64,000 nt of DNA, from contig NC_060257.1 of assembly GCF_921293095.1 (NCBI RefSeq), forward strand, positions 59,184,968 through 59,248,967. The letters run 5' to 3'. Below are positions 32,458-44,310 of this stretch, one piece after another (within the stretch, counting starts at the first letter, position 1; each line of letters starts with the position of its first letter). The notes beneath the pieces were generated by a model. It was not told where the DNA came from and did no database searches. It saw nothing but the letters and a program-made list of their open reading frames with translations. The position numbers were made by a program, and so were the translations under genes. This DNA comes from Ischnura elegans (taxonomy: Eukaryota > Arthropoda > Insecta > Odonata > Coenagrionidae).

Positions 32458-33500
32458 ATGGATGGACCAATTGTGTTCCGGCATCAACTTCTAGGTGATT
32501 CCCACATGGTGCGGTTAAGGGCGCACTTGGGGTGGGAGCTAGAGGGATGTAAGTAAATGGTAACAGCATACCAGAAAATCGTCTTTGATAATGTTCGTGG
32601 GATTAACCCTTTGAATGCCAACATATATTTTTTGTTACTATGCCAAAAGTGCCGAGGCATTTTTCTGATTTTGCTGTAGGTTAGGGAATATATTAGGTCT
32701 CCAAAACAGGTAAAGGTATAGGTTCAAAGACTTATGGGTATCTTTATTATAAGTGGTATTACCTTTTATTATATAATTAACATTTTTTTGGGTAATATGA
32801 GTCAATTTTGATAATTTGAAGAAAATATTTAATGTTAATGTAAAATGAATATTGACCTTTTTATTATTACTTAATTATCAGCATCTAAGAGTGACATTGC
32901 TGGCACTTTCGCGAGAGATATTAGGAGCGCGATTGCGCTCCCCGGCCGAATCGGAATGTGTGTCTCTGGCCGCAAGGTGGTAGAGCTGAGAAAGGCGGTA
33001 TATGATGACGGTATCTTCTCAAGGCCTGTTTTCGTCTTCATTGGTTCGAACGATTTTCGTAATGTAAGTTTTTCTGTGACTCTTAAGACGTAGTTAAGTG
33101 GTGATGCATTGTTTATCAGGCAGCGGACATTGATAAATGTAATTTTTTGTTTACTTATTCCAGCATTGCGAATATCGTTCCCTACGTGGTACCCTCCATC
33201 GTCTTATAATTAGGCTCCTGTTTCTTGCACCGGGGGTCACCTTCTTTTCCATACCTCCCGCGCCAGCATTGTGAGGAAATACCATCTAAAGGTGCCACAT
33301 TTTGGAACTGGGGGGATGGCTAAGGAAATATGAGCGATGGAAGACATTCCTTATTCCATACGCTTTTGCGTTCTACCAGTCGTGGCCTGTTTATCTAATA
33401 AGTGACTTCTTTCACAGGAGGGGTAAGAGTGATTGGCATCACCACTCCCTTCCTTCGTCACGGCGGGGTGGATGTCGTATGCTACGATTAGTTTCCAATT
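32458..33500 (+). pseudogene. SGNH-hydrolase-like unit 2
   Basis: Exon 1 from 32458 keeps FRHQLLGDSHMVRL. Exon 2 ends at 33063 with VFIGSNDFRN followed by GTAAGT. Exon 3 follows TTATTCCAG near 33164 and keeps LAPGV and IPPAPA. The last exon after TTTCACAG (about 33417) reads GVRVIGITTPFLRHGGVDV. Several shifts and stops prevent a full protein. Intron 1 has AT-rich sequence with TTTGGTAATATGAGT, repeated in units 3 and 4. Confidence 0.55.
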
Positions 33501-33522
33501 TCGCTTCTAGTTGACACGAAGC

Positions 33523-34570
33523 ATGGAAGGACAAATTGTGTTCCGACACCAACATCTCGGTGATTCCCAAATGATGCGGTCGGTGGCACACTTGTGTTGG
33601 GAGCTAGAGGGAGGTAGGTAAATGGTAAAAGCATATCAGTATGAAGTATTCTATAATGTACGTGGCATTAACAATTTAGTGTCAACCGATTTTCTAGGTA
33701 TTATTCCAAAAGTGCCTAGGAATTTTTGCCGATTTTGCAGAAGGTTAGGGGAAAAAATTAGGTATCAATAACAAGTAAAGGTAAAAGTTTAAAAACTTTA
33801 GGTTATCTATAATGTATGTAGTTTCACCTTCATATTATAATTATTTGACAAATTTTTGGTAATATGAGTAATTTTTATAGTTTGAAGAAAATAGTTAATG
33901 TTAAAGTAAAATGAACATTAACAAATGTATTATTAGTTAATTGTCAGCCTGTTAGAGTGATATAGCTGGCAACTTTTCGCGAGAGATAGAAAGAGCGCGA
34001 TAGCACTCCCCGGCCGGAACGGAATGCGTCTCTCCGGCCGAAAGGTGATAGAGCTGAGGAAGGCGGTAGATGATTACGGTTCCTTCTCAAGGCCCGTTTC
34101 CGTCTTCATCGGTTCGAACAATTCTCGTAATGTAATTTTACTCTGACTCTTAAGATGTAGTTAAGTGGTGGAGCATTCTTTAGCCGGCAGCGTCCATAGA
34201 TATAAGTAATATTTTGTTTCCTTATTCCAGCATTGCGAATATCGTTCCCTCCGTGATATCCACCAACGGCTTATAATGTGGCCCCAGGTGCTTGCCCCTG
34301 GGGTTATTTTCCTTACCATAACTCCCGCGCCAGTCATGTGGGGAAAATCATATAAAGCAGACATTTTGGCACTGGGGGCATGTCTAAGGTGTTATGAGCG
34401 ATATAAGATATTCGTTCTTCCTTAAGCATTTGCGTACCAGTCGTGGCCTGTTTATCTAATAAGTGACTTCTTTCACAGAAGGGGGGTGTTGACAGTGATT
34501 GGCGTCACCACCACCTTCCTTCGTGACGGCCTGGTGGACGTCACCTTCTTCCAGGAGTTTCGAATTCGGC
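33523..34570 (+). pseudogene. SGNH-hydrolase-like unit 3
   Basis: Exon 1 at 33523 reads FRHQHLGDSQMMR, with His changed to Gln after GDS. Exon 2 near 34030-34131 keeps GSNNSRN, where the block III Asp has become Asn. The exon after TTATTCCAG (34230) and the exon with GVTVIGVTTTFLRDGLVDVTFF (about 34484-34560) follow. Loss of the Asp in block III, with frame breaks, marks it as decayed. Confidence 0.55.
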
Positions 34571-34588
34571 TTCTAGTTGACACCGAGC

Positions 34589-37500
34589 ATGGAAGGACCA
34601 ATTTCGTTCCGGCACCAACTTCTTGGAGATTCCCACATGATGCGGTTGGGGTCGCACTTGGGGTGTTAGCTAAAAGGAGGTAGGTAAATGGTAACAGCAT
34701 ACCAGTAAATCGTGTTTGATAATGTTCGTGGCATTAACCCTTTCAGTGCCAAACGATTTCGTAGGTACTAAGCCAAAAGTGGCGAGGCATTTTTGTTGAT
34801 TTTGCAGTATGTTAGGGAAAAAATAGGTCTCAATAACATGTTAAGGCCTACTTTCAAAACCTTTACGATATCTTTATTATACGTGGTATCACCTCATTAA
34901 ATTATTTGAGAGAATTTTTGGTAATATGAGTTTATTTTTATAATTTGAAGAAAATAGTTAATGTTAAAGTTAAATTAACAGTGACAATTGTATGATTAGT
35001 TAATAATCAGCAACTAAGAGTGACAATGCAAGAGGAGCGCGCCAGCGCTTTGGCATTTTTCGTAGGATATAGGGGCGGCGCGATAGTGGTCCCCAGCACT
35101 CTTAAGGCTTAATTCAAAATATTTTTTTTCCAAAACTTCACCCCGCCCGGATCGGAATGTGTGTCTCCGGCCGAAAGGTGGTAGAGCTTAGAAAGGCGGT
35201 AGATGACCACGGTTTCTCTCAAGGCCTGTTTTTGTCTTCACCGATTCGAGCGATTTCCGTAGTATAAGTTTACTCTGACTCTTAAGACGTCGTGAAGTGG
35301 TGGTGTATTGTTTATCCGGCAGCGGCCATTGATAAATGTAATTCTTTGGGCCTTATTTTTAAACGAATCTCTTTCTCTTACTCTTCGCCGAATTGGGAAG
35401 AGTTGGAGATGTATCTCCACGTACTATTCGCAGTCAAGAACGTTCTTACAACGAAATTAATCTCTTCGCTGAAATTTCCATATCTACGTTATGCTTCCTT
35501 GACATTTCGTGTGACGTTTGCTGCCCACAGTTCATTGCGCGAGGAAGCCGGAAGCCCGGAAGACAGAAAACCGGAGGACCAACGCATGGTTCGCCTTACA
35601 AGGGAAGAGACGAAGTTGCTGGTTGACATGATAGTTAAGCATCAGGAGGTTTTGGAGAGCAAGAAGACGGATGCATTATCAAATGCGAAGATGGCGAAAG
35701 CCTGGTTGGATGTGCAGGAAGAATTTAATTCCAACGAATTTGTCCGGAAGGTAAGTAACTTTGGAAGTATGATGCTGATGAATGTATTGACCGATTGTAG
35801 GAAAGATTTTGTTTCGATGAAAGATTAATTATGAGAAATGGTTATAGCTTCTTTGCTAACTATTTAACAAAGTCATTGCTTTAAAATTATCGGGAAATTC
35901 GGAGAATTACTTGCGAAGAGCAATTCTGCTATTAGATATCTATGCATGGCATTTCGCGAGACAGCTTGCTCAATTTCAACGGCAATCCAGCATAACTCGT
36001 ATAACTCATTTCAGAAGGACTTTTTTGAACGTTATTTAAGTTCCTGGATCATTCATTGGCTTTGGGGTTTAGAATCGGGTGATAAATCTTTGAAGTTTGT
36101 TTTCCATTCTTTGCTGGAATCCTCAGCTGCATTTTGGTAGTAGATTGCAAAAAACCTTTGTCATATGTCGCTATCAGAGATTTTACTTGTAACGTATTTC
36201 CCTTCATTAGCAATGCAAGATGAAATGTGATTCACGCCAGGCAATACAAATAAATGTTACTTTCCAACGCCGAAACCAAAGGCTTCACAACAATAATTCC
36301 ATGTTATGGAATGCTATTGGAATTATTGTTGCGAACTTTTAGTATCGGCGTGGTACCGGTAATAATTACAACTACTCCACAATGTTGGCGGAATAGTTGT
36401 AATTGTTTTTTTCGTGGTGAGGTAAGTAAATTTTTTAATAAACGTAGCATTATAAATTGTGGATGCAGTGATGGATATTGATTTTTAGTTTGTCCAGTAA
36501 TTTATTGTGTGTCGTAAACCTCAATGTTACCGATAATTTATCGCCCGTATAGCGCACCGCCAAGCAATTGAGGAAGAGTTGGGATAATCTCAAGATGAGA
36601 AAGAGGAAAGAGCAGGCTAATGAAAGGCAGGAGAGGATGAGGACTGGTGGTGCATCAATGCCGTCCACCAGCCGGGATGATTTGCCCCCAGAGATGGAAA
36701 TAGCCATGCCGTCCATCTCCTACTTACCGCCGATTGCTGGGGACTGTGATGCGTTGGCGGTCCCCAGCGTTTCCGCGGTGGGTAGGGTTGGGACCTCGGA
36801 GTGTTTGCTTCCTCTCGACGTTTCCAAGATATCAGGCAAGTTGATTGAAAATAAGGATTATGTACCTATCATTAAAGAAGGGAATTCCATAGTGTCACAC
36901 TGAGATTAACAACAATCAAAAAAGTATCACATATAACATCTGCCACCCAAAAATTAGCAATGGTGTACAGTATCATTATTTTGCACGAAAGAATAACACT
37001 TCTTTAAAGAGAAGTTTAACTGTATCGTACTAGCCTTTGTGAATTATGTTCTTATTTTCCTGCGACTTATGGAAGTTGTTATTGGATATCAAATATAATC
37101 ATAATGACTACGGTTGAGTTTCTTGATGTCGTTTCCAGGAATGTTATCGGACGTTTTTCATTAATCAACGGTATACTTAAGGGTATTTCATCAGATTTTG
37201 ACGACAGACCGTTAGAGGAAGCATGAACCCCGAGGATGAAAGGTGCAGGGACCTCTCCAGTTCGAAAAGGGCACGATTTACCATGGATGCGGCCATTGAG
37301 AAGGAGATGGAGGCTAGGCTGGAGCACATGGCATCTCATAATGAAAACGAGGATGCCATCCAACGGATCCGGAAGAGAGAAGCAGAGATTGCTTGTGCAA
37401 TCAAGGAGCAGGAGCTAGCCAACGCCAAGGCTACTGGAAATATCATCCAAATGGAGGAGGAATTTAAGAGGCGTATCTTAAGTACACATTGTACAAGTAT

Positions 37501-38010
37501 ATATTATTTATTATCTTGTTATTTTGCCACTGTGAATTGGCAATAATTGCTGTATGTGGGCTTTTGAAATAAATAAAATTAATAAAAATAAGACGTAGTT
37601 AAGTGGTGGTGCATTGTGTATCTGGCAGCGGCCATAGATAAATGCCAATTTTTTGTTTCCCTATTCCAGCATTGCGAATATCGTTCTCTTCGTATTACCC
37701 CCCACCGCCTTGCAATACGGCTCCTGGTGCTGGCACCGGGGGTCACATTCCTTACCATACCTCCCGCGCCAGCCATGTGGGGAAATACCTTCTACAGGAG
37801 ACTTATTTTGGCACTGGAGGGAATGTCTAAGGAGGTATGAGCTATGTAAGATATTCCTTGTTCCTTACGCTTTTGTGTTCTACCAGTCGTGGCCTAATAA
37901 GTGACTTCTTTCACAGGGGGGGGGTGAGAGTGATTCGCATCACCACTCGCTTTCTTCGTGAAGGCGCGGTAGATGTCACCTGCTTCGAGGAGCGAGACTC
38001 ATATGCTGGT
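34589..38010 (+). pseudogene. SGNH-hydrolase-like unit 4, split by a 2.2-kb block
   Basis: Exon 1 (34589) reads FRHQLLGDSHMMRLGSHLG. Exon 2 (about 35140-35262) has its donor changed to GTATAAGT. After the block at 35345-37588, exon 3 resumes following CTATTCCAG at 37669 with LAPGVTFLTIPPAPAMWGN, and the last exon after TTTCACAG (about 37915) reads GVRVIRITTRFLREGAVDVTCFEE. In all units the position where SGNH enzymes have the catalytic Asp-x-x-His reads D/E-G-x-V-D-V, with no His, which is odd for an active hydrolase. Confidence 0.5.
35586..37546 (+). CDS. Myb/SANT-like DNA-binding protein gene, at least three exons
   Basis: Exon 1 (35586-35750, 55 codons) encodes the first helices of a Myb/SANT-like domain (LTREETKLLVDMIVKHQEVL, then KKTDAL and AWLDVQEEFNS). 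The donor GTAAGT is at 35751, phase 0. Exon 2 starts at 36553 after TATAG and continues in phase with RTAKQLRKSWDNLKMRKRKEQ, completing the domain, then a Pro/Ser-rich linker to a stop at 36903 unless spliced earlier. A 3' exon (37223-37546 or part of it) encodes a charged coiled coil (IEKEMEARLEHMA...IKEQELANAKA). AATAAATAAA near 37568 may be the polyadenylation signal. Such proteins occur as host regulators and as the Myb-like partner of Harbinger transposons, whose remnants are abundant here. The link between exons 2 and 3 is not resolved. Confidence 0.6.
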
Positions 38011-38139
38011 ATGCAATGTCATATAAAGTTGTTTTTATTGTAATGAGACTCCTCCCCGCTCTTCTATGCAGGTGGTAGGGGAAGGGGTGTCGTCGCCGTC
38101 CCGACGGTATATATTTAAAGGACCGAAATACGGACACTG

Positions 38140-39240
38140 AACAAAGTGGAAGGGAAGTTTCTAGTGACGATGAAAAATTAGACGACGAAACCCCACTTTG
38201 GATAGGGGTCGATATTTAGGAGAAGACTGCGAATCATCCTGGAAAATTGCAGAACCTACCCAATCCGTACGAACCAGACAGCGGAATCTTATCGTCCATT
38301 TCCCTGGAAAAAAAGGCGAGGCAAAAATGCAACAAAAAAGCATAGCAGTGCCTTTTGCCTGACGAAGTAATAATAAATATTGTTAAAAACACTTATTTTT
38401 CCTTAGATATGAATAAAAATAAATATGACCGAGATCGTGAACACTACAGTTGAAGAAACTAAAGCCCTTTTGGGTTTATTGTATTACGAAGGTGTGATAA
38501 AGGCTTCACATCTAAACGCAGAAGAGTTCTGAGAAGAAGTGCGAAGGGTTATGGTAAGTACTGCGTCTATTCACGTGTGCAATGTCTTTGAATCGATTTA
38601 TATTTTTGCTTCGAATGCTAAGATTCGATGATAGAAGAAGAGTGCAGAGGATGGAAGTGGACAAGTTAGCGCCTTGCAGGGATGTTTTTGAGTTTGTTGT
38701 AAAGAAATGCAACTCAAACATTTCTGTTGTGGGCATTCCGTGGAAGGTGCGGTTTCAGGCAGTATATGCGGAATAAGAATGCGAAATATGGTATAAAGGA
38801 ATTTTCAGTGGTTGACTCACGAACATTTTACGTACTCAACATGGAAAATATTGGAAAACGACGCCCTGGAACTTAAGCATACATAAGTCCATCACCATCT
38901 CCAATAGTAGTCAGACTTGTCGAACCGATGAGTAGTAACAGAAACGTCACTTATAACTGGTTATCTAGTATTTCCGTTCCTAACAATTTCTTGCAAAATC
39001 AAAAACTCACCACAGTTGGAACAATCAGGAAAAACGAGAAAGATATACCTCCACAGTTTTTTTGGAATAAGAATGGAGAAGTCCACTCTTCAATGTTTGG
39101 TTTTAACAAAAACTTGACAACACTCGTATCTTCTGTCCCGAATAAGGGCTAGGTCGTTCTAGTGACCTCCACCATGCATCACAGTATTCTTGAAGACTTC
39201 TGTGTGTTGGTGAATACACAACAATTGATAAGATGTTGCC
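38140..39240 (+). pseudogene. piggyBac-like transposase, heavily decayed
   Basis: Segments in family order but in changing frames: an acidic start (SDDEKLDDETP, about 38166), TTVEETKALLGLLYYEGVIKASHLNAEEF (about 38440-38530; the typical N-terminal domain), MSLNRFIFLLRMLRFDDR and MEVDKLAPCRDVFEFVVKKC (38582-38710), then NRNVTYNWLSSISVPNNFL, LTTVGTIRKNEKDIPPQF and SSMFGFNKNLTTLVS (38934-39150). Catalytic Asp positions fall in broken stretches; the expected TDNW segment reads TYNW, with Asp lost. I find no TTAA-flanked ends. Confidence 0.8.
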
Positions 39241-39860
39241 GTCTCGACGGTATCCGTTTGAACGGCAAGGGAATGGGGTTGGTGATAGAGTGTCTGGAGG
39301 GGAGTGTATGGTAAGGAGTGATTGCGCGTGAAAGTGAGGTGCGTGTTTGGATGTGTATGTCGGTTTTTCGTAGGCCTCGGTGTCAGTTGGAAATAATCTT
39401 ACTTTCGACTGGCCGTGGGGATCCCTTTTGCCGTTAGGTACATCCTGTAAAGGAAGGGAAACGCACCTGCCTGGAGTGCAAAATATAGTGACAGCAAAAC
39501 TCTTCGGTGGCGTGAAAAAGCCAGGTTCATTCATTGCATGTGTACCGGCTAAGTTTATTTATTTATTTATTTTTATTTAGTTCTTCATATCGAGCGCTTT
39601 TTGGACTTTTGGTAAAGTGTTCTGGCAGGGGAATAGGGTGGGTGTTGGGTGAATTATTCTCACGGGTCAATCAACGTTTTTGTCCCTTCACTGTTCTCAA
39701 TTTCTTCGCACGTCACAATAACATTCTTTGCAAACAATTTATTTAACAAGGGAGTGGTTGATATGGGTCACTCCGACCCGCACGCAACTATTTATATATG
39801 TCCTGAATATACAAAGTAACGAACGGTCTTCACTCTAGATTCTTGACGGATACAAAATGT
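39241..39860 (+). other. No recognisable gene
   Basis: Short open frames on both strands without gene-like content; a TTTA simple repeat lies at about 39555-39580. Confidence 0.35.
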
Positions 39861-39893
39861 TTCTAAATGTGATAGTTATACGAATCAACCGCA

Positions 39894-41580
39894 ATGGACG
39901 CCTTGAGAAACCTCAGGTACCTACAGAGGAGACAGAGAAAGCAGCAGATGCTGTTACGGAGACAAAGATTAAGACAGTTAAGGGACCACTCCGATCCCTT
40001 CAGTGTTACAAATGAAGTATTTAAAGGGTTATATCGCCTCACCAAAGCCCTTGCACGAGAGCTAATTGAGGAAATAAGACCTTTCCTCAACAATGGGCAT
40101 CTTTAAACTGCGTTGAGCATTTAAATCAAGGTGGGTGGTCGTCCAAATTTACTAAGGGAAATCTTCCATTTCAAATTTTAAGAAACTGCTGGAAATCTTA
40201 ATCCATCTAGATTGTATCTAGCATTGTATTAGCAAAAAAATCCTTTCTGAATTATAAAGAGTATCAATCACATAAGAGATAAAATGACTTATTTGACAAA
40301 TGATTTCCTAGTTAGAATTCAAATCCGTACTCCTATAATATTGAAGTATCCGGAAGTTACCGGTTGTGCATGAATTTAATTGATGTAAAAATTCCTTGGG
40401 AACTTAAGTCCTTGTGAGTTGCACTTTTCTGCCCAAGGCTCTTACCAGAAGTCCGTGGGGAGCAGTGTCCAATTAAGCCTAAGCCATGCCAGCGTCAGTA
40501 AGGCTATTGAGGAAGTAACCAATGTCCTTAACATGCCAGGAGTTCTTGCGAAGTATTCCCCAATACACATTTGCAGAGGACATACATTGAGAAGCACAAA
40601 TTTTACTTTTTTGAAGTAGTTGATTTATTATAACACCACTTGGACAAGTAAATTTCAAAATAAATATTCATAGCATTTAGGTTTCAATTCAATTACATAG
40701 TGCTATAACCATCATGTCACAGGAAAGGTTAACCTTTAACTTTACCCTTACATAACACCAAAAATAGTTTACATCCTGATGGACAAATAATTCAAGCGAA
40801 ATAACAGCAGTCACATTAAATTGTTTAGTGACATGGATCATATATCACAGCAGTAACCAAAGTCATTGTTTCAACACTAAATTAATACTTGTATAAATAA
40901 GGTGTTGCCTTATACATCATCATTATATATCACAGCTCTAACCACCATCTGAGAATGAACACATCTATGTGACTAGAAAGTCTTTTCACTCCATTAATGA
41001 AGTTTTGACTTGAAGGTCACGTAGATGAAGTAAATATTCCAACTATAATTCTTATTTTGTGCATTTATAGGTGTGTGACTCGGACCTTAAAATTTTAAAT
41101 GTGAACGCCAAATACCCAGGTAGCTCACATGATTCTGGTGTTAGGGGCGTCCTGGAAAGATTATGGAGAGGAGGTGAAGAATGTTGGCTCTTAGGTATGC
41201 AAATTGAATTTTTTTATAGAGTAAGAAATGGATAATGCTTAAAAATAACCTGGGAATAAATATCTAAACAGGTGATTCTGGATACCCGAATGAGCCATGG
41301 CTGATGACTCCCATCCTCCATGCAGAAGAAGGTAGCCCCGAAGCCAGGTACACCCACCTCCACGCACGGGGCAAGATGTGTAGTGGAGAGATGCATTGGG
41401 GTTTTGAAAGGTCGCTTCCGATGCCTAAATAAGGCACGATTGCAGAAGTATGCCCCTCTAAAAGTATGCAAAATAATCAATGCATGCTGTGTGCTGCACA
41501 ATCAGTGCCCCAGGGCGAACCTTGAAAAGCCAGTTCTCTTGGAAGAGAAAGATGGGGAAATAGCTCAAGACCCTGTTTAA
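39894..41580 (+). pseudogene. HARBI1-like Harbinger transposase gene with introns, decayed
   Basis: Exon-like pieces in order: a basic N terminus followed by PFSVTNEVFKGLYRLTKALARELIEEIRPFL (39894-40105), AQGSYQKSVGSSVQLSLSHASVSKAIEEVTNVL (about 40423-40540, the helix-turn-helix region), CDSDLKILNVNAKYPGSSHDSG (about 41068-41135, second catalytic Asp in SSHDS), GDSGYPNEPWLMTP (about 41278-41312) and VVERCIGVLKGRFRCLNKARLQKY...IINACCVLHNQCP (41375-41515, catalytic Glu in VERCIG). The spacing implies introns, and one frame change lies near 41330. This nuclease family excises and inserts Harbinger elements, usually with a Myb-like partner such as the gene at 35586-37546. Confidence 0.75.
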
Positions 41581-41947
41581 GCACTGGGGCAAGTCGGTGA
41601 TGTCGCCAGAGCAGTAAGGGGGAGATTGGTGAGGCGATTATTTTAGAGGTAGCCTAGCCTAGATCTCTTATAGGAAGATGACGTTGGCACTGCATTTGAA
41701 AAAAGACGCGGTAAGAGGAGCTGAGGGTGGTTGTGGTGGAAGAGAAGTGGGATGAGGAAGCTACGAACTGCGAGAAGTCCTTTGGTTTGCGCCGTATAGT
41801 CTTGAGTTGAATAGACACTACCTTTCAAGCTATTATATCAGCGACAAAAATTCTTTCGTGGACTAAAAACATACGAGCGGGATCGGCAGTACGATCGCAG
41901 CTGGAACGAGTGACGAAGCTAGGAGCGAGGTAGAGAGCCTTACGACC

Positions 41948-42474
41948 ATGCCCAGAGGTGATCGCAGCGAAACCTCGGCCTCCGTGAGGGGGCAAATGGT
42001 TGGAATGATAAACGCCGGAGGCTCAACTGCAGAAGTGGCAGCAAATTTTGGAGTCCACCCGAATACAGTCCTCAGTGGGTTCGACGAGTACGAGAAGATG
42101 AGGACCTCCAAAGTAGAGAGAGAAGCGGCCGTCCTCGCTGCACCAACATTGAAGATGATGAGAGAATGCACCAGGCTATTCTCAACGAGCCGCTGAGGGC
42201 AGGAGGAGCTGCCGCCGTTAAGCGAGAGCTAATGTTGGGTTGCAGCAATGAAACAATAAGACGGCGGCTACGAGAAAGGGGAATTTTCCATAGGCAGACA
42301 ACTAGAAAGCCGTTCCTTACGCCGGAGCACAAAGCTCGCAGGGTGCGTTTCGCTGAAACTTATGTGGACGTTCCTCAAACGTATTGGGACCTCTGCATAT
42401 TCTCCGACGAAAAAACATTCTCTTCCGATGCAGATGGAATGGTGAAACTTTGGCGTCCAACCCACACACGGTGA
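41948..42474 (+). pseudogene. Tc1-like transposase, N-terminal fragment
   Basis: It begins MPRGDRSETSASVRGQMVGM at 41948 with a homeodomain-like helix-turn-helix (GGSTAEVAANFGVHPNTV). The frame changes around 42075 and again near 42165, giving ILNEPLRAGG...NETIRRRLRERGIFHRQTTRKPFLTPEHKARRVRFAETYVD and FSDEKTFSSD (first catalytic Asp) up to 42474. The rest of the catalytic domain is missing: the next sequence is a LINE ORF1 piece in the opposite orientation. Confidence 0.75.
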
Positions 42475-42486
42475 GTTGCTGCAATA

Positions 42487-42712
42487 TTAATAAAAATGTT
42501 TAAAAAGGGGTTAAAGATAACAAAAAATATACATGTAAATATTAAAAACTTGGAGCAGCATTAGCCCGGAAATCTGTGGGATCATCGCTTTAAGCGACTT
42601 TTCCTTCCCTTATTCCTAACTTTTTCGATCTGTGTCAGAAATGCAGAGATCTTCGTCCATATCCTCCTGCATCGGTTCCAAACCTTTGTCGGAGGGACCA
42701 GGGGCTCTATGC
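42487..42712 (-). mobile_element. LINE B-related fragment (ORF1 3' end)
   Basis: It matches 23834-24045 of LINE B in the same orientation (blocks GGAGCAGCATTAGCCCGGAA and CTTCGTC/CATCGGTTCC), covering the last 60 codons of ORF1 and the following spacer. It is a diverged, isolated fragment lying against the cut end of the Tc1 piece. Confidence 0.8.
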
Positions 42713-42879
42713 TCGAACTTCGGTTCGTATGCGGGAGGGGAGTTTCATAGGAATGACGTTGTCACATTCCGTGTGGCGGCTGCATTTGGTATGCTCCAGT
42801 CGTCGGGGAGGGCAATTCATACGAACTAGGCGCTCGTGCGGTCGGGACTGGACGAGTTGGCATACGAACCAGGGAAAAC

Positions 42880-43490
42880 ATGGCGGCTGCAATGTTTGGT
42901 ATGATAATGCTCCATGAAGAAAATGAAATTATTGAAGAGGAAAGGCCGCCACGGTTGATGCGGGAGCGTACTTCGGCACACCATTTGGAGGAGAAGAAGT
43001 TTAAAAAACTTAATCGCCTCCCGAAGAAATTAGTTCACGAGCTAATTACTCAATTAACCCCTTACCTATGGGCTCCATCGCGATCTTTAGCCTTGTCTGA
43101 CGAAACAAAAGATTGTTTTGAGTTATAATGTTTATAGTAAGCCTATATTAAGATGTTATTTGGAGGCTAGGCCTTCTGCTTGGTAAATAGTTATTTGTAG
43201 GTAGCATTAGGGTCTTTATACTGGGATTCGAAATGGTAAGAATTTAGAATTCGTTGTCAAATTAATTTTACATAAAATATACTATTTGAAGTTTTGAGCT
43301 CCTGCTAAGCAAGCACAATTCATGCAGGTGTTGGCAGCTTTAAGGGTTTTTGCTTGAGGTCCCTATCAATCGTACATAGGAGAGGAAGAGTAAATAGCCA
43401 TGGACCAATCGTCAGTGAGTCGATGCATAAGTGAAGTGACCAAGGCTATCTGTGAAATCATGATGGATCATTGGATCAAATTAGATCTAC
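42880..43490 (+). pseudogene. Second HARBI1-like fragment
   Basis: An 82-codon frame (42880-43128) with KFKKLNRLPKKLVHELITQLTPYL matches the N-terminal helices of the Harbinger nuclease at 39894. After an AT-rich, intron-like gap, about 43325-43470 reads VLAALRVFA, then SSVSRCISEVTKAICEIM, the equivalent of the SHASVSKAIEEVTNVL segment. No catalytic part is seen. Confidence 0.6.
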
Positions 43491-44160
43491 CTCCAGTCTG
43501 TGGATGGACTTCGTGAGTGGTGAGTGTTTTAAAATAGTAATTAGAGCTGGTAGTATTATTCTATTTATAAAAAGCATCTATAAGGTACACAAAAATACAA
43601 CTTTTAAGTTTTTTCTTATGTGCGTGCAATGAAAATGTTTCATTACTACCCCCGGGAGAATGTGCTTGAGAGTCGCGAACCTTGATGGCTATACTGTAGA
43701 ATTTTTTTTCAAGTAGCTACACGGTAGAATGCAATAATGTGCAATGGATCAGTATTATTGATTTCTAGAATTTCGCCGTTCGTTTGTAAATATTTCACCG
43801 TGTTGTGTTAAGTCTGATTTCCCAACTCATTTTCTTCAACGTAACATCATCTTAAGTCAGACAAAAATGGAAGTTTAAGCTTTTTAGTGGGTCCGACTAC
43901 CATTTAAGAAAGAAGAGCAACTGCGATGAGTGTCGAAAGACTTTGGCAAGGGTGGTTAGGCCATGGCATGAGTGTGTTGAGTGCTATGATACAAAAAGAT
44001 TTAATGGGTCACCGCACCACCACCAGCTTCCTCCGCCAGAGTCAGGTGCCCCTTCGCTATTGAGGCGGGTGCTACAGCAGCCTGCGATGGCAAATACACC
44101 GCAGCCTTTAGAACGGGAGATGATGGCACCGAGGACACACCGAGATCTACCATCCAACCC
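43491..44160 (+). other. Mostly non-coding; possible short zinc-finger-like remnant
   Basis: Around 43885-43985 one frame reads RKKSNCDECRKTL...VRPWHECVECYD, with paired Cys that could be a decayed zinc-binding segment of a transposon protein. The rest shows no gene. Confidence 0.25.
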
Positions 44161-44164
44161 GCAT

Positions 44165-44310
44165 AGTGGGGGGAGGGGGTACTGGTGGGGAAGGGGGTTC
44201 TGGTGGGGGGAGGGGGTACTGGTGGGGGGAGGGGGTACTGGTGGGGGGAGGGGGTACTGGTGGGGGGAGGGGGTACTGGTGGGGGGAGGGGGTACTGGAG
44301 GTCGTTGACC
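44165..44310 (+). repeat. G-rich 19-bp minisatellite
   Basis: About seven copies of GGTGGGGGGAGGGGGTACT in tandem, strand-asymmetric (almost no C). Because 19 is not a multiple of 3, all three frames are open through it and give Gly/Trp-rich or Pro-rich nonsense proteins. The runs of five or six G per unit would favour G-quadruplexes. Confidence 0.9.

Larger units (their letters stand above)
29591..38010 (+). repeat. Tandem family of spliced SGNH-hydrolase-like gene units
   Basis: Exon 1 starts recur at 29610, 32458, 33523 and 34589. The last two spacings are 1065 and 1066 bp. The first spacing is enlarged by a Tigger element and lacks about 330 bp of intron 1. The fourth unit is split by a 2.2-kb block carrying a Myb/SANT gene: the segment AAGTGGTGGTG...GGCAGCGGCCAT occurs at both 35296 and 37600. 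All units keep the same exon order and splice-site positions, so the gene was duplicated as genomic DNA, not retroposed. Confidence 0.8.
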
